Source of the DNA: Cyathus striatus
Lineage: Eukaryota; Basidiomycota; Agaricomycetes; Agaricales; Nidulariaceae
Direction of reading: 5' to 3'
Length of the DNA stretch: 64,000 bases
Assembly (NCBI GenBank): GCA_025738555.1
Contig: JAOVFP010000003.1
Coordinates: 3,038,001 to 3,102,000, forward strand
Below the pieces are notes generated by a model. That model was not told the DNA's origin, did not search any database, and saw only the letters and a program-made list of their open reading frames with translations. Made by a program: the position numbers and the translations under genes. Positions within the stretch are counted from its first letter, which is position 1. Each line of letters opens with the position of its first letter. Positions 1 to 10,000 of the stretch are shown here, piece by piece.

Positions 1-11
1 CCCCCCGGAGA

Positions 12-77
12 AATTTTGCTAATTTGCATGCGAAATAGCATATTATTTTACTGTTTCGCATGCAAATTAGCAAATTA
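12..77. repeat. Perfect-looking hairpin palindrome at window edge
   Basis: Two arms of about 24 bases, each containing GCTAATTTGCATGCGAAA or its complement, are separated by roughly 17 bases of AT-rich loop. The same words reappear around 1321-1425, so this may be one end of a mobile element whose interior is 78-1320. No target duplication can be tested because the outer flank is cut off by the window. Confidence 0.6.
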
Positions 78-1320
78 ACATCATGTGACGGTATATGCAC
101 ATTCAGATTCCTATTGGCCTCCGTACGACATACGATGCGACTGCAGACCTTGTACTATAGCTATCTATCCCTGTCTATCAAATAATTAACCAATCCTCTG
201 TGCTCAGAACGGTCTGATTTGCAAGAGAAGTAGCTTCAGCTGACAAGTTGCCAGTATCACAGTTGGCTATTGGTCCCACAGCACTTGAACCTCCATCTTC
301 AATACCTTCCTCATCTAGGATGTCACAGAACCAGGAGATGTCAAACTGGGAAGAAAGAGCAAAATATTCATCTTCAAGGGATACTTCATTTGGGAGTCCA
401 TCATCAAGTCATCCCAATACATCGTTGGCAGGATCTCACAGAATTGAACTATCTGACTTGGAGATTGTTTCATCAGGTATGTTATCATCATTCTCCTATA
501 TTTCTGTATCCATTTCTCTTGTTTTTTCAATTGTAGAACAGTTGTTACACCATCTAATGCATGGTGGTTTCTTCACCTGTTGATTAGCCTGATTATTGTA
601 AACACAGGGTATATGTCAGCAATATCATGGGGTACAGAGAAGTTAGAACAATGGTACATCTACCTTTCCTTTTGATATTTAGTTGAACTGACATATAGGT
701 AGGTAATTAAATGCCATGCCAACAGTGTGGCTTTTATGTTTAGGACTATTAAGCCAAGTTATAGCAGACATAGCTTGCTCTTCAGCCATTGACACCGGTA
801 TTACTGAGAATATCTTGATGGAAAGAGCCTGGTGCATAGGTAAGATATACAATATGGTGTACTCAATGCTTAAGTTTATCTTACCAATAGGAAATCTGCA
901 TTTTCATTGTTCAAATGTCAATCCCAATATCCACGAATGCACTGGTTAGGTTTCCAAGAACAATTAAATGGCTCATCACCATTACCATAAGCATTGAACT
1001 GGGCCCTCAGCCATGCCAGAGCTTCTATCAGAGTGTGGTTGAATAGTCTAGGGTTCACCAGCTTCATGGAAGCTTCATCCTATCCCACAGTGCACTGCCT
1101 TGATCATACTCTGTTCCATATTCATTTTTTAAGAGGACTTGTAGTGATATTAGACTTTCTTTTTCAATACCAGCCTTGGCTTCAAGTTTTAATTGATGGG
1201 GTGGTTCCAGTAGATTGATACTAGAATCATAGGTCAGCTAGATACATACATGTTTCAATTTCCAACTCCAGTGACTTCTCAACGGAATGTAGTAGGACAC
1301 TAGTAAATTTTGGTCCTGGC
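78..1320. other. Gene-free, CpG-poor stretch with a short coding relic
   Basis: I find no supportable gene here. The stretch is poorer in CpG than the DNA from 1.5 kb onward. On the minus strand at about 1072-928 there is a 47-codon open stretch, containing LVNPRLFNHTLIEALAW, that looks protein-like but has stops on both sides; I do not recognise it. The similar words at 12-77 and 1321-1425 suggest the interval is the body of a decayed mobile element. Confidence 0.4.
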
Positions 1321-1425
1321 GTGAATATGCTAATTAGCGCTATTTCGCATGGCATTTTCTAGGGGCTCGGAGGAACCGGCTAATTAGCAGCAAATTAGCG
1401 ATGCAAATTAGCACGTGCAAATTTC
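1321..1425. repeat. Cluster of GCAAATTAGC-type motifs
   Basis: Several forward and inverted copies of GCTAATTAGC and GCAAATTAGC, plus a GCTATTTCGCATG word shared with the hairpin at 12-77, lie within about 100 bases. They are best read as the opposite terminus of the element suspected at 12-1425. Confidence 0.45.
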
Positions 1426-1956
1426 AGGTGGCTGTTCCACACTGCACTAACCATTTAGGAGGGATGTTCGGTTTGTTCTTCTTTTTTTGTTTGTTTTTTT
1501 GTTTTTGAGGAGGGGCTGATGGTGGGGTGGTGTAGGCATGAAGTATTAGAACATTACTTACCGCTTTTTGGTGATGGGAGAGACCGGAGGGTGTGGATGT
1601 TCCTCCCCATCATTATTTGTTTCATTGTTATGTCTATCAGTACCATTTGATGCAGTTTACGGGGGTTGTTCTTGAGATGGTGTGTCCTTTCAACACGCAC
1701 TACAGCTCGACGCAGTTCTGCACCAGGAAGAAACGAGGGATAAACCGTGCCTGTGGACGCCCATATGCCGGTTGTTCAAGTGGAACAAGTACGATGCGCC
1801 GAAGAATCTTGAGAATGACAATGATGAGGATCCAGGTTCGTCCTCTCTTCCTTCCTGCATTCCCTCCTCACCCTACTCCCAGACGTAATCCAAGGCCTCC
1901 ACCAATCGAATCCATGGACCTAGGCATGCTAACACAACGAAACCCAGACGCCCTCC

Positions 1957-2151
1957 TGTTAGAATCTGGGTGTTCGTGTTGAGGCACAGCTGCATAGTTA
2001 CATAATATAGTTATGTAATCGTTCTCTGTATGTACGCGCGTCGTAGTTTCTGTGCAATACACGGCTTCGTCTGTCACTATTGTCGGTCAGTGTTTTCAAT
2101 CCGGTCTTCCTCCACGGTCAGCTCTTCAACTCTCCCCTTCTATTCTTGACA
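1957..2151 (+). repeat. 5' LTR of the TR-GAG element
   Basis: 195 bp, starting TGTTAGAATC and ending TTCTTGACA. It differs from the 3' LTR at four positions, all transitions at CpG dinucleotides; three of the decayed (TpG) forms are in this copy. Confidence 0.92.
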
Positions 2152-2163
2152 GGTTATGGGCCC
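2152..2163 (+). other. Primer-binding site, complementary to the initiator tRNA-Met anticodon arm
   Basis: GGTTATGGGCCC follows the 5' LTR directly. It is complementary to GGGCCCATAACC, the anticodon-arm region of a eukaryotic initiator tRNA-Met. Priming by a half-tRNA cut in the anticodon loop is established for Drosophila copia; its use here is inferred from the match. Confidence 0.65.
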
Positions 2164-2292
2164 CGCCTGCGCTTAAATTCTACACCACTCAACCTGCCAA
2201 CAAACTTTCAATCTCTTACCTTCCTCTTCTGATCTTTTGATCCCACACACCCTTCCTTCTTTCTTTGCCTCCCACCACTGTCAACCACCACC

Positions 2293-3332
2293 ATGGCCCC
2301 AACAGTCTATGAACTTCTCAGGACCTTTGATTCCCAGAACCGTTTTGATGGGACAAACTACCCTGCATGGAACAGGGAGCTGGAGATGACATTTGGAGAG
2401 GATGAGGATTTGCTGGGGCACATAAAAGGCACGTCTACTGCCCCTTCTGTTGAGGACTCCAAGGATCGCACTGCATGGATTGCTATCGACACCCGTGCTT
2501 GCATGGCTCTCTACAAGACCATTTCATCAAATGCCGTTCGTGATGCCCACTTTAAAGAAACATCCCCAGCTCAAACAGCATTTGCTGTTTACACCAGCCT
2601 CAAGTCTGAGTATCAGAAGGACTCACGTGCATCTCAGTTTGAGCTCAAGAAGCGCCTTTACAACCCTGTCCATGATATTGGGCAACCTGTGTCCGTGTAC
2701 ATTCAGGATATCATTGCCGCCTCTGACGCTCTCACTGCCCTTGGTCACCCCCTCTCCCCTTGATGTTGTTGACTCTATTCTCATGAATCTCCACCCATCC
2801 TTCGCCATCATTCGCACTCTCCTCACATCACAATCTACAGAGCCGACTCTCACATCTACGAAGAAGATGTTAACGGATCAGGAGGATACGAAAGTGGCCC
2901 TCAGTGGGGGGGATGTTCCCGAGTTGGCAAACTATGTCAAAAGGGGGGGGTCAGGGCAAGAACCCCAAGGCTAAGAAAGGTGATTCAGATTCTGAGGGTG
3001 ATGATCCCTCCTATGATTGGCTCAACCCCCGGAACAATGATGTTTGCCATCGTTGTGGTCTTCCTGGTCACCACTCTTCCCGTTGCATAGCCGACATGCC
3101 CCAACGCATCAAGGACAGGATTATCAAGGAAGCTCGTGACCATCGTCGTAAACGCTCTCCTTCACCTGTTGCCAATCACGCTCATTTCATTGCTTCTGAC
3201 TCTGACCTTGATTCCGATTCTGATGTGGAGACTTGTGAAGAGGGACATCTTGCCTTCTATGCCCAGGATATTGACACTCACCCTGTTTCCAAATCAGGTT
3301 CTGTGGGGGCTAGAAAGGGATGGAAAGGATGA
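2293..3332 (+). pseudogene. Copia-type gag polyprotein, two frameshifts
   Basis: The reading frame starts at ATG 2293 (MAPTVYELL) and encodes a capsid-like region typical of Copia gag (FDGTNYPAWNRELE; YTSLKSEYQ; SVYIQDI). The N-terminal part runs to about 2755, where a frame change occurs in a C/T-rich run and the product continues as SPLDVVDSILMNLHP. A second change lies in the G8 run at 2943-2950. The last frame carries a CCHC zinc knuckle (CHRCGLPGHHSSRC, CX2CX4HX4C) near 3045-3090 and an Asp/Ser-rich tail. Rejoined, it would be about 345 residues and ends before the purine tract. The homopolymer shifts could be sequencing errors or real decay. It would package element RNA if functional; no pol follows it. 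Confidence 0.8.
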
Positions 3333-3421
3333 TGGGCTAAGGATTTTAGTTTCAGTGGGGAGTATTTTATTGGTGTTTGTTTTATTTCTCTTTCACTCCC
3401 CTCTTCTCTGTGCCTCTCCCT

Positions 3422-3430
3422 GAGTGGGGG
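3422..3430 (+). other. Polypurine tract before the 3' LTR
   Basis: GAGTGGGGG ends exactly where the 3' LTR begins, the expected place for the plus-strand primer of an LTR element. Confidence 0.55.
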
Positions 3431-3625
3431 TGTTAGAATCTGGGTGTTCGTGTTGAGGCACAGCCGCATAGTTACATAATATAGTTATGTAATCATTCTC
3501 TGTATGTACGCGCGTCGTAGTTTCTGTGCAATACACGGCTTCGTCTGTCACTATCGTCGGTCAGCGTTTTCAATCCGGTCTTCCTCCACGGTCAGCTCTT
3601 CAACTCTCCCCTTCTATTCTTGACA
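3431..3625 (+). repeat. 3' LTR of the TR-GAG element
   Basis: 195 bp, same ends as 1957-2151, followed by the duplicated target CCTCC at 3626-3630. Confidence 0.92.
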
Positions 3626-4874
3626 CCTCCCACCCCGGAACGCATTCGAATGGGTCATGACGCTCCTTTACCATGCCGCGTCGAGCTTTACATATGGCAA
3701 TACGTTGTTTGCGGTTAAGGCGGGGGTGTTTACTGTGTTGCTGGCTCTGCCGTTTTTGATTAGGTATTCTGCTGAGTTTGCTTATAGTGAGTGTTTGCGT
3801 TTTACTTTTTGCTTGTTTGGGAGGGGCTGATGGGTGTGTAGAGAATAGGGTTGTTTGGGCTATGTGAGTCGTTTGTGTATGTAGGGTGAAAGGGATTGAT
3901 GGGGGTATGGTAGTATTATGGGACAGCTGACGATTGCGAGGTTTAGAGGTGATAACGGCGTTTGGACTTACTGCTAGGATCGTTAGTACGTTCATGGGTA
4001 GAGTGGTTGAGATGGTTATGTGGTATGTATCCTTTCTTTTTATTCTATTCGCGTTTGTGGTTCTGACGAGTGGAAAGGTACATATCTACTGGATCGGGAC
4101 ATGGAAATCCATACGGTCTCGTTGCCGTCTTCTTCGTATGCTTTTCGTTCTTCTTCTATGCGCGATTGTATTGGGCCGTGCATCCCATGATCAATATTAT
4201 ATATTTCGTTACTGTTTCTTTGGTGCGTTTCCTTTTGTTGTTTTTTGGGAAATGGCTGATGGGGGTGCGTAGGTGGTCGGATACTCGTATCAGGACTAGC
4301 ATGTTATTACGCCTAGTAGTCCGGGTGTTGGGTTTACGGTTGCTTGGGTGCGTTTTCCCCATTGTTTCTTGGTGGGAGATGCTGATTGGAGTGTAGAAAC
4401 GATTTACGCTTGTGACTGTTGGTGTTTTCTGTGCCTTGTAAGCTCCCTTTTCTCCTCCACCAACTACGCTGATCGTGCGCTAGTATCATATCATTCCTAC
4501 CACCGTCCACGACCCTGCGGAAGTACTAGCGCAATCTGCTTGCGACGAGCTCACGGGAGCTCGGAGCCATCTATTGCTCGATTATCTCGTTTGCTAATTC
4601 ACATGAGGAGCATGAGATTCAGGATATTGTGGCCAGTTTGATTGCTGTTCGGAGTAAGCTTAACAGGTCGATATTTATGAAAGCCAATGTCGTGTATGAG
4701 GTGTGTTTTTCCGTTTTCGTGGTGAACCCTGAACAGGTAGTAGGTACTAACTAGTAATAAGGTAGTACTTAATACTTTTGTATCTCTTCAAGTTAATTCA
4801 GAATATTGTTCTCACCCCGATACGCATGCTCATATATTTTGATAGACGCTGTGATGGTGGATTATTCGGCAGCT

Positions 4875-5582
4875 GAAGTTACCACTTCCGCCTCCGGTGC
4901 GCATTGCGACTTTAGAGAGAGGTATAATTACCGGTCCAAGGACATCGAGTACGTCTTCTTTCCCTTCATCCGTACCCACTAACTCTCGTACCTGCAGCCA
5001 CTGCTTAAAACGCGTAGTAGCATACCTTCACAACACGCAACATCCAAGCGGGGGATGGACCAGTTTCTGGGGTATATACATGTTCTACGGGACGTTCTTC
5101 GCCTTGCGCGGGCTGTCGAAGATCGGGAAGGAGTATTATTCCAATAGCGAGTATGTTAGGCGCGCTTGTGACTTTGTGGTTAGTGTGCAACATGATGATG
5201 GAGGGTGGGGAGAGGATCGCTCGGTGAGTTCGTCGACTTTTTCATATCATGAGGCGTTGATTTTTGAACTGGGCACTGATTATTTGCAATAGGGCGTGAA
5301 ACTGAAGAAGTTTGTGGAAGGGACGAAAGCGAATATGGCACAGACGAGCTGGGCTGTTCTCGGGTTGGTGTATGCAAAATATCCTGATAAGACTGTGATT
5401 CAGCGCGTAGTAAAGAGGGTTATGGATGAGCAGCTTCTTGTATGCTCTTTCTCTTTGCTTTTGCTTTTGCTTGGGATTGAGTTGTTGATAATGATATTTA
5501 TGTGGTAGGATGGATCGTGGCCAAGTGAGGGACCCACTAGGTTCGCGTTTACAACTTTTGCTGTGACGTATCCTTTTTACAA
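4875..5582 (+). pseudogene. Oxidosqualene cyclase (lanosterol synthase-like) C-terminal fragment
   Basis: Four exon-like pieces with usable splice sites (about 4875-4948, 4998-5223, 5293-5439, 5509-5582) translate to the C-terminal part of an oxidosqualene cyclase. Diagnostic segments are HPSGGWTSFWGIYMFYGTFFAL, read as two overlapping family blocks, then the QW motif DDGGWGED, MAQTSWAVLGLVYAKYPD and DGSWPSEGPTRFAFTT. The family converts oxidosqualene to lanosterol or other triterpenes at the ER membrane. The fragment lacks the N-terminal two thirds, the catalytic DCTAE region and the final FPIWALG block, so it is a relic and not a gene. It lies between the two ArAE copies; a second piece of the same exons follows at 5661. 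Confidence 0.75.
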
Positions 5583-5660
5583 GTAAGTGTTGGTTATGAA
5601 AAAAATTGGGCTAACGGGTGTTTATTGTCGATACTTTCGATGTGCACGTTGAAGTAAAGT

Positions 5661-5963
5661 TAGCGTCGCGGTGATTTTTGAACTGGGTACAGTGTTTTTG
5701 CAACGCGGCATAACACAACGCATGAAAGTGTACATGGCACAGACGAGCTGGGCTCTTCTTGGGTTGATTATGCCAAGTATCCTGATAAGAGTTTGATTGG
5801 AAGGGTGGTGAGAGGGGTATGGATGAACAGCTTCCTGTATGTCACCTTCCCATTCTTTCACTCTCCTTTTCGTGGAATTGGGTTGTTTTGGAGATAGGTG
5901 TATGAAGGATCGTGGCTGAATGAAGCACTCACTGGGTTCGCGTTTAAGACTTTTGGTATGACG
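5661..5963 (+). pseudogene. Second, shorter copy of the oxidosqualene cyclase exons
   Basis: Repeats in tandem the sequence around exons 3 and 4 of the preceding fragment (words equivalent to MAQTSWALLGL and to the exon ending TYPFY), with deletions and frame breaks. It arose by local duplication of an already truncated gene, or is a remnant of a second truncated copy. Confidence 0.7.
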
Positions 5964-7014
5964 TATCCTTTTTATACATGTCTTTTTTGTGCGTGTTTAA
6001 ATTGGGATCGGGAGGGAATGTTGAGTGTTGCGTACCGGTATATGAGCTTGTGTAGGGCTGAGTTTTGACAAGTAGTTGTTGTTGCTGATTAGCTATGTGT
6101 ATTCAAGTATATATCATGATACTTAATACATATATTTGTCTGTTTTGTTGTGATAATGGTTTCTACAAGTACGAAGCTGAATAAGTAGAGTAGGAGATAG
6201 TGCACTGTGCAAAAGCGGGAAAGAGTGGCTTGTTGTTGAATCGCACGACATACTTGGCGTCATCTCACCAGCAAACGAGTTTGGTCTTGCGGAAATGATA
6301 AGGTACTCATAGATTAGCTACGTATACAGCAGAGATAGTGAGATTTGTGCAGGGAGAGCGGGGTAGTGCGGCATACTTTTGAAGAAGTATACTTTAATAT
6401 GAATGCCATTCATACCCTTTCGTAGTAAGTACCACAGTTTGGTCATAGGGCATAAAAAGCGGGAAAGAGCGGCTTACTTTAGAATCATACGCTGTACGAG
6501 GTAACATCGTACCAGCACTCTGTACTATCAATATATCACACTGGATAACGTTGATCCAACCCTCGCCTCTCCTCCCCGTTTCTCCTACCACTACGATACG
6601 TCGCTTGAGGCTGATTCTGTTTATCCTAATCCTAGTCGACGATACCGTCGGTAGGGTAGGCGACATTTCCGGAGTCAGCAGCAGAAGATGGGTGGGCATG
6701 AAACGCCTTGGCGGGGCCGGCTGCCTGACTCTGCCTGCGCACTCGCAGTGAAATCGTTCACTCGGGTTCGCAGTACATGAGTGAAATGAAGAGAGGAGAA
6801 CATCAGACTGGCAGAGAACGTCCTGGAATTTCTCGTACAGGGACAATTGGAGGATAACCGGCGTTTGACCTATTTTTACAAGTAATTTTAAGAAAGCTCC
6901 GGATGCAGGTGTTACGACCATTGGCTGCTAATTTAAACTCCGTCAAGCGAGGATATCTGAGCCGGCGGCGTGATCACTGACTTCATACCTACCCCATTAT
7001 GGAAACACTAACAA
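5964..7014. other. Intergenic, no gene supported
   Basis: No coding stretch with family character is visible. A phrase of about 25 bases containing AAAGCGGGAAAGAG occurs twice (near 6212 and 6460), each followed by GGCTT and an AATC word, suggesting an old local duplication of roughly 250 bases. Confidence 0.4.
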
Positions 7015-7079
7015 TCAAACTCCCTCTCTTTCATTCTCCCTTCTCTCTTCTTCTCCTTCTCCCTCCTCCTCCCCCTTCA
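7015..7079 (+). promoter_or_regulatory. Pyrimidine-rich leader before the ArAE gene
   Basis: An almost pure C/T tract lies directly upstream of the start codon at 7082. Such CT-rich blocks are common at transcription starts of highly expressed fungal genes. Assignment as a promoter element is inferred from position only. Confidence 0.35.
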
Positions 7080-7081
7080 AG

Positions 7082-10000
7082 ATGAGCGACACCCAGCCCA
7101 GTCCCACTGAAAAATCAAAAAAGCTACACGTACGTATTCCAAAGGAATACTCGTCCAGCTCTTCATCCAGCGACGAAAACAGCGATGAAAAGCAAAAGAA
7201 GGGGTGGAATTGGAGGAGTATGATGGTGCTCCCTGCCAGACTTCAATGGATACCGGCGAATTGGACATGGTCCAAGATTAAAGCTGCGCTGAGGTGTGCG
7301 GTCGTTGCGTGGCTTTCTGGTGTGGTTTTTGTTATTCCGAGGGTTGAGGTGTTTTTGGGGAATGTGAGCGTTTCTTTTGTTCTTCTTGGGCGGGGGTGGT
7401 GTGTTAATGGTGTGATAGGCTTGTTTTCTTTTACTTATAGGTACGTTTTTCTACTTTTTGAAGGGGTTGAGCTAATGTTTGCGCAGCATCGGTCCTGTCT
7501 CCCCCGAGTGATCCATTCATAAGCGTTCTCGAGCGTGAACTTCTCATTTTGCTATTTGTAGCTATGGCCTGGGGGTACGTCTTCCCTCTCCTCCCCCTTC
7601 CCGCTTGCACTAACACCAACCAGGTGGTCATGCCTCGGCATGAAACTCGCCGACCTCGCAAGAAACTTCCACGATCCGAATGTAACCGTACGTATGGCCG
7701 CAACAGGACAATACGTCGAAGGCGGGGTACGTCCCTCTCCTTTCTCCTCTTTTCATAAGGCTGATAAGGAATAGTCATCGGTGGTGATAGCAGTCTTCCT
7801 CTTCCTAGGTAGCGCATTCTTCCTATACATCAAAGCGCGAATGGGACCAGGTCCATACCTCTTCGCGTCCATCTTTGCCTGCATCTGTCTCGGTACCTCT
7901 CTCCCTCTCCCTCCCCCTCCTCCCACGCTAACGTCCTTTAAAGATATATCACTAACAACAGCCGCCTTATTCCCCTTCCCATTCTACCTAATCGGCCGCT
8001 CAATAATCCTCCCCTTAACATTCCACTCCGCCCTCGCCATCCTAGGGAGCATATTCATCTTCCCAAGCACAATGTCAACAGAATACACAACACGCCTACA
8101 AGGCATCCTCGTACCCCTCCAAAACGCCATATCAACGCACAAATCATTCCTAACATCCACATCTTCCCAAAATCCATCCCCACACGCACCCGACTTCCTC
8201 ACAGTCACAAAAAGCATAACAGACCTAACAAAAAAAAGCGAAGCAGCGCTCGTCCCGCTTGCAGCCGCCAGCCGCCTCCTCTCGAATGATCTGGTATATG
8301 GGCGCTTTGCGCCTGACGATTTTCGTGTTTTTCAGGGATTGGTTAGGAGGTTGACTGGGAGGGCTCATGGGATGAGGGGGTACTTTGAGTTAGTTGAGTT
8401 GTCGAGGGAACGATTGGCTGTTGGAACGCCTTTTGGGACGCCTAGTGTTTCGAGGGTTCAGACGCCCGCTGTCTCCCGGCGGCCTTCGTTGGATTTCGAG
8501 AGGGAAAGGGAGAGGGGAAGGTCGCATGATTTACATCATGTTCGAAGTGATGGTAGCATGCCACATTCCCCTCCTACACCCACCTCCCCGCGCTCGCGCT
8601 CACACTCCAGACAAAGTAACAGTAACAGACACATAACACCCCGCCACCAACACCAACACCAACACCACCATCATCATCACCACCACCACGCCCTCCACCA
8701 CTCTCTCCTCCACCTAACCCTCTCCCGACACAGCAGGACCGAACATGCCGTAGGGACATTCGAATCGCAGCGATATATGGATTTGGAGAATGTCAAGTTC
8801 GGCGAACCGGGTGCTGTTCGGTACACTGAGCGGAGTATGGTCTTGCTTGGGATTAGTGCGGGGCCGCTTTTGGGTGTTTGTGAAGAGGGTGTGGGGATTT
8901 TGCGGGCGTGGTTTGGGGATGTGGGTGGGTCTAGGGGGTGTTGGTGGTGGGATTGCAAGCGGGGTAAGGGGAGGGGGGAGGGGGGTGTTGAGAGTGTTAG
9001 GAAGGTGAGGGAGGAGCTTGGACGGGTGTTGGATGAGTTTAGGCGGGATGTTAGGTTTGTCTTTTGTCTTCTTTTTTTTGAAATGAGAGGCTGATAGGGA
9101 TGTAGGCACGAGGTATTGGAACCTTACTTGCCGCTGTTTAGTGATGAGGAGAGACCGGAGGGTGTGGATGTTCCTCCGCATCACTATTTGTTTCATTGTT
9201 ATGTGTATCAGTACCATTTGATGCAGTTTGCGGGGTTGTTCTTGAGATGGTGTGTCCTTTTTCCCTTCCCTTTTTTCATCCTTCCTCTGTGAAGTGAAAC
9301 TGACAACAAGCACTACAGCTGGACGCAGTTCTGCACCTTGAAGAAACGAGGGATAAACCGCGCCTGTGGACGCCCATACGCCGGTTGTTCAAGTGGAACA
9401 AGTACGACGTGCCAGAGAATATTGAGAACGACGATGATGAGGATCCAGGTTCGCCCTTCCCCCCTTCCCTCCCCCCTATCCTCTTATCTAACCACCCCCC
9501 TCCCCACCCCAGACGTAATCCAAGGCCTCCACCCAATCGAGCCCATGGACCTAGGCATGCCAACCCAACGAGACCCAGACGCCCTTCCACCCCGGAACGC
9601 CTTCGAATGGGTCATGACGCTCTTTTACCATGCCGCATCGAGCTTTACACATGGTAATACGTTGTTTGCGGTTAAGGCGGGGGTGTTTACTGTGTTGCTG
9701 GCGTTGCCGTTTTTGATTAGGCATTCTGCTGAATTTGCTTATAGTACGTTGTTTTTTCTTTGTTTTGGTTGTTGGGAAGGGGCTGATGGGTGTGTGTAGA
9801 GAATAGGGTTGTTTGGGCTATGTGAGTCGTATGTGTATGTAGAGTGAAAGGAGCTGATGGGTATGATAGCATTATGGGACAGCTTACGATTGCGAGGTTT
9901 AGAGGTGATACGGCGTTTGGACTTACTGCTAGGATCGTTAGTACGTTCATGGGTGGAGTGGTTGGCTTGGTTATGTGGTATGTGTCTTTCTCTCCGTTTG

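Larger units (their letters stand above)
1957..3625 (+). mobile_element. Non-autonomous, gag-only Copia-type LTR element (TR-GAG type)
   Basis: The element has two 195-bp LTRs that begin TGTTAG and end CTTGACA. It is flanked by the 5-bp TSD CCTCC (1952-1956 and 3626-3630). The empty site is visible in the paralogous sequence near 9574-9590. Between the LTRs are only a primer-binding site, a gag-like reading frame and a purine tract; there is no room for protease, integrase or reverse transcriptase. That matches the published TR-GAG class, which must borrow pol in trans. The LTRs differ at only four sites, so insertion is fairly recent, yet gag already carries two frameshifts. Confidence 0.9.
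1505..4724 (+). pseudogene. Partial duplicate of the ArAE/BRE4-type gene, split by a retroelement
   Basis: This is a degenerate copy of the downstream gene at 7082-11421, matching from the end of intron 6 through exon 15 (about 9060-10675). Exon and intron sequences are both kept, so it arose as a DNA-level segmental duplication and not through an mRNA. It lacks the N-terminal transmembrane half and the C-terminal exons 16-19. Visible lesions relative to the intact gene are an extra G in the run near 1662, loss of most of the intron near 1690, and an extra A near 3955, each of which breaks the frame. A 1,669-bp Copia-type element sits at 1957-3625 between the parts corresponding to exon 9 sequence, duplicating CCTCC. 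Non-functional; confident as a pseudogene. Confidence 0.85.

Noticed and set aside
2755..2950. Programmed ribosomal frameshifting in gag
   Set aside because: Two separate shifts, one in a G8 run, with no pol downstream to justify programmed shifting. Decay or sequencing error in homopolymers is simpler.
7781..9094. A single 437-codon gene
   Set aside because: It is an unspliced read-through of exons 5 and 6. The intron at 7893-7943 happens to be in frame, and the family sequence continues in exons 7-19.
8714..9313. A 199-codon minus-strand frame opposite the ArAE gene
   Set aside because: It is antisense to a well-supported coding exon, with Pro/Thr/Lys bias typical of reverse reading.
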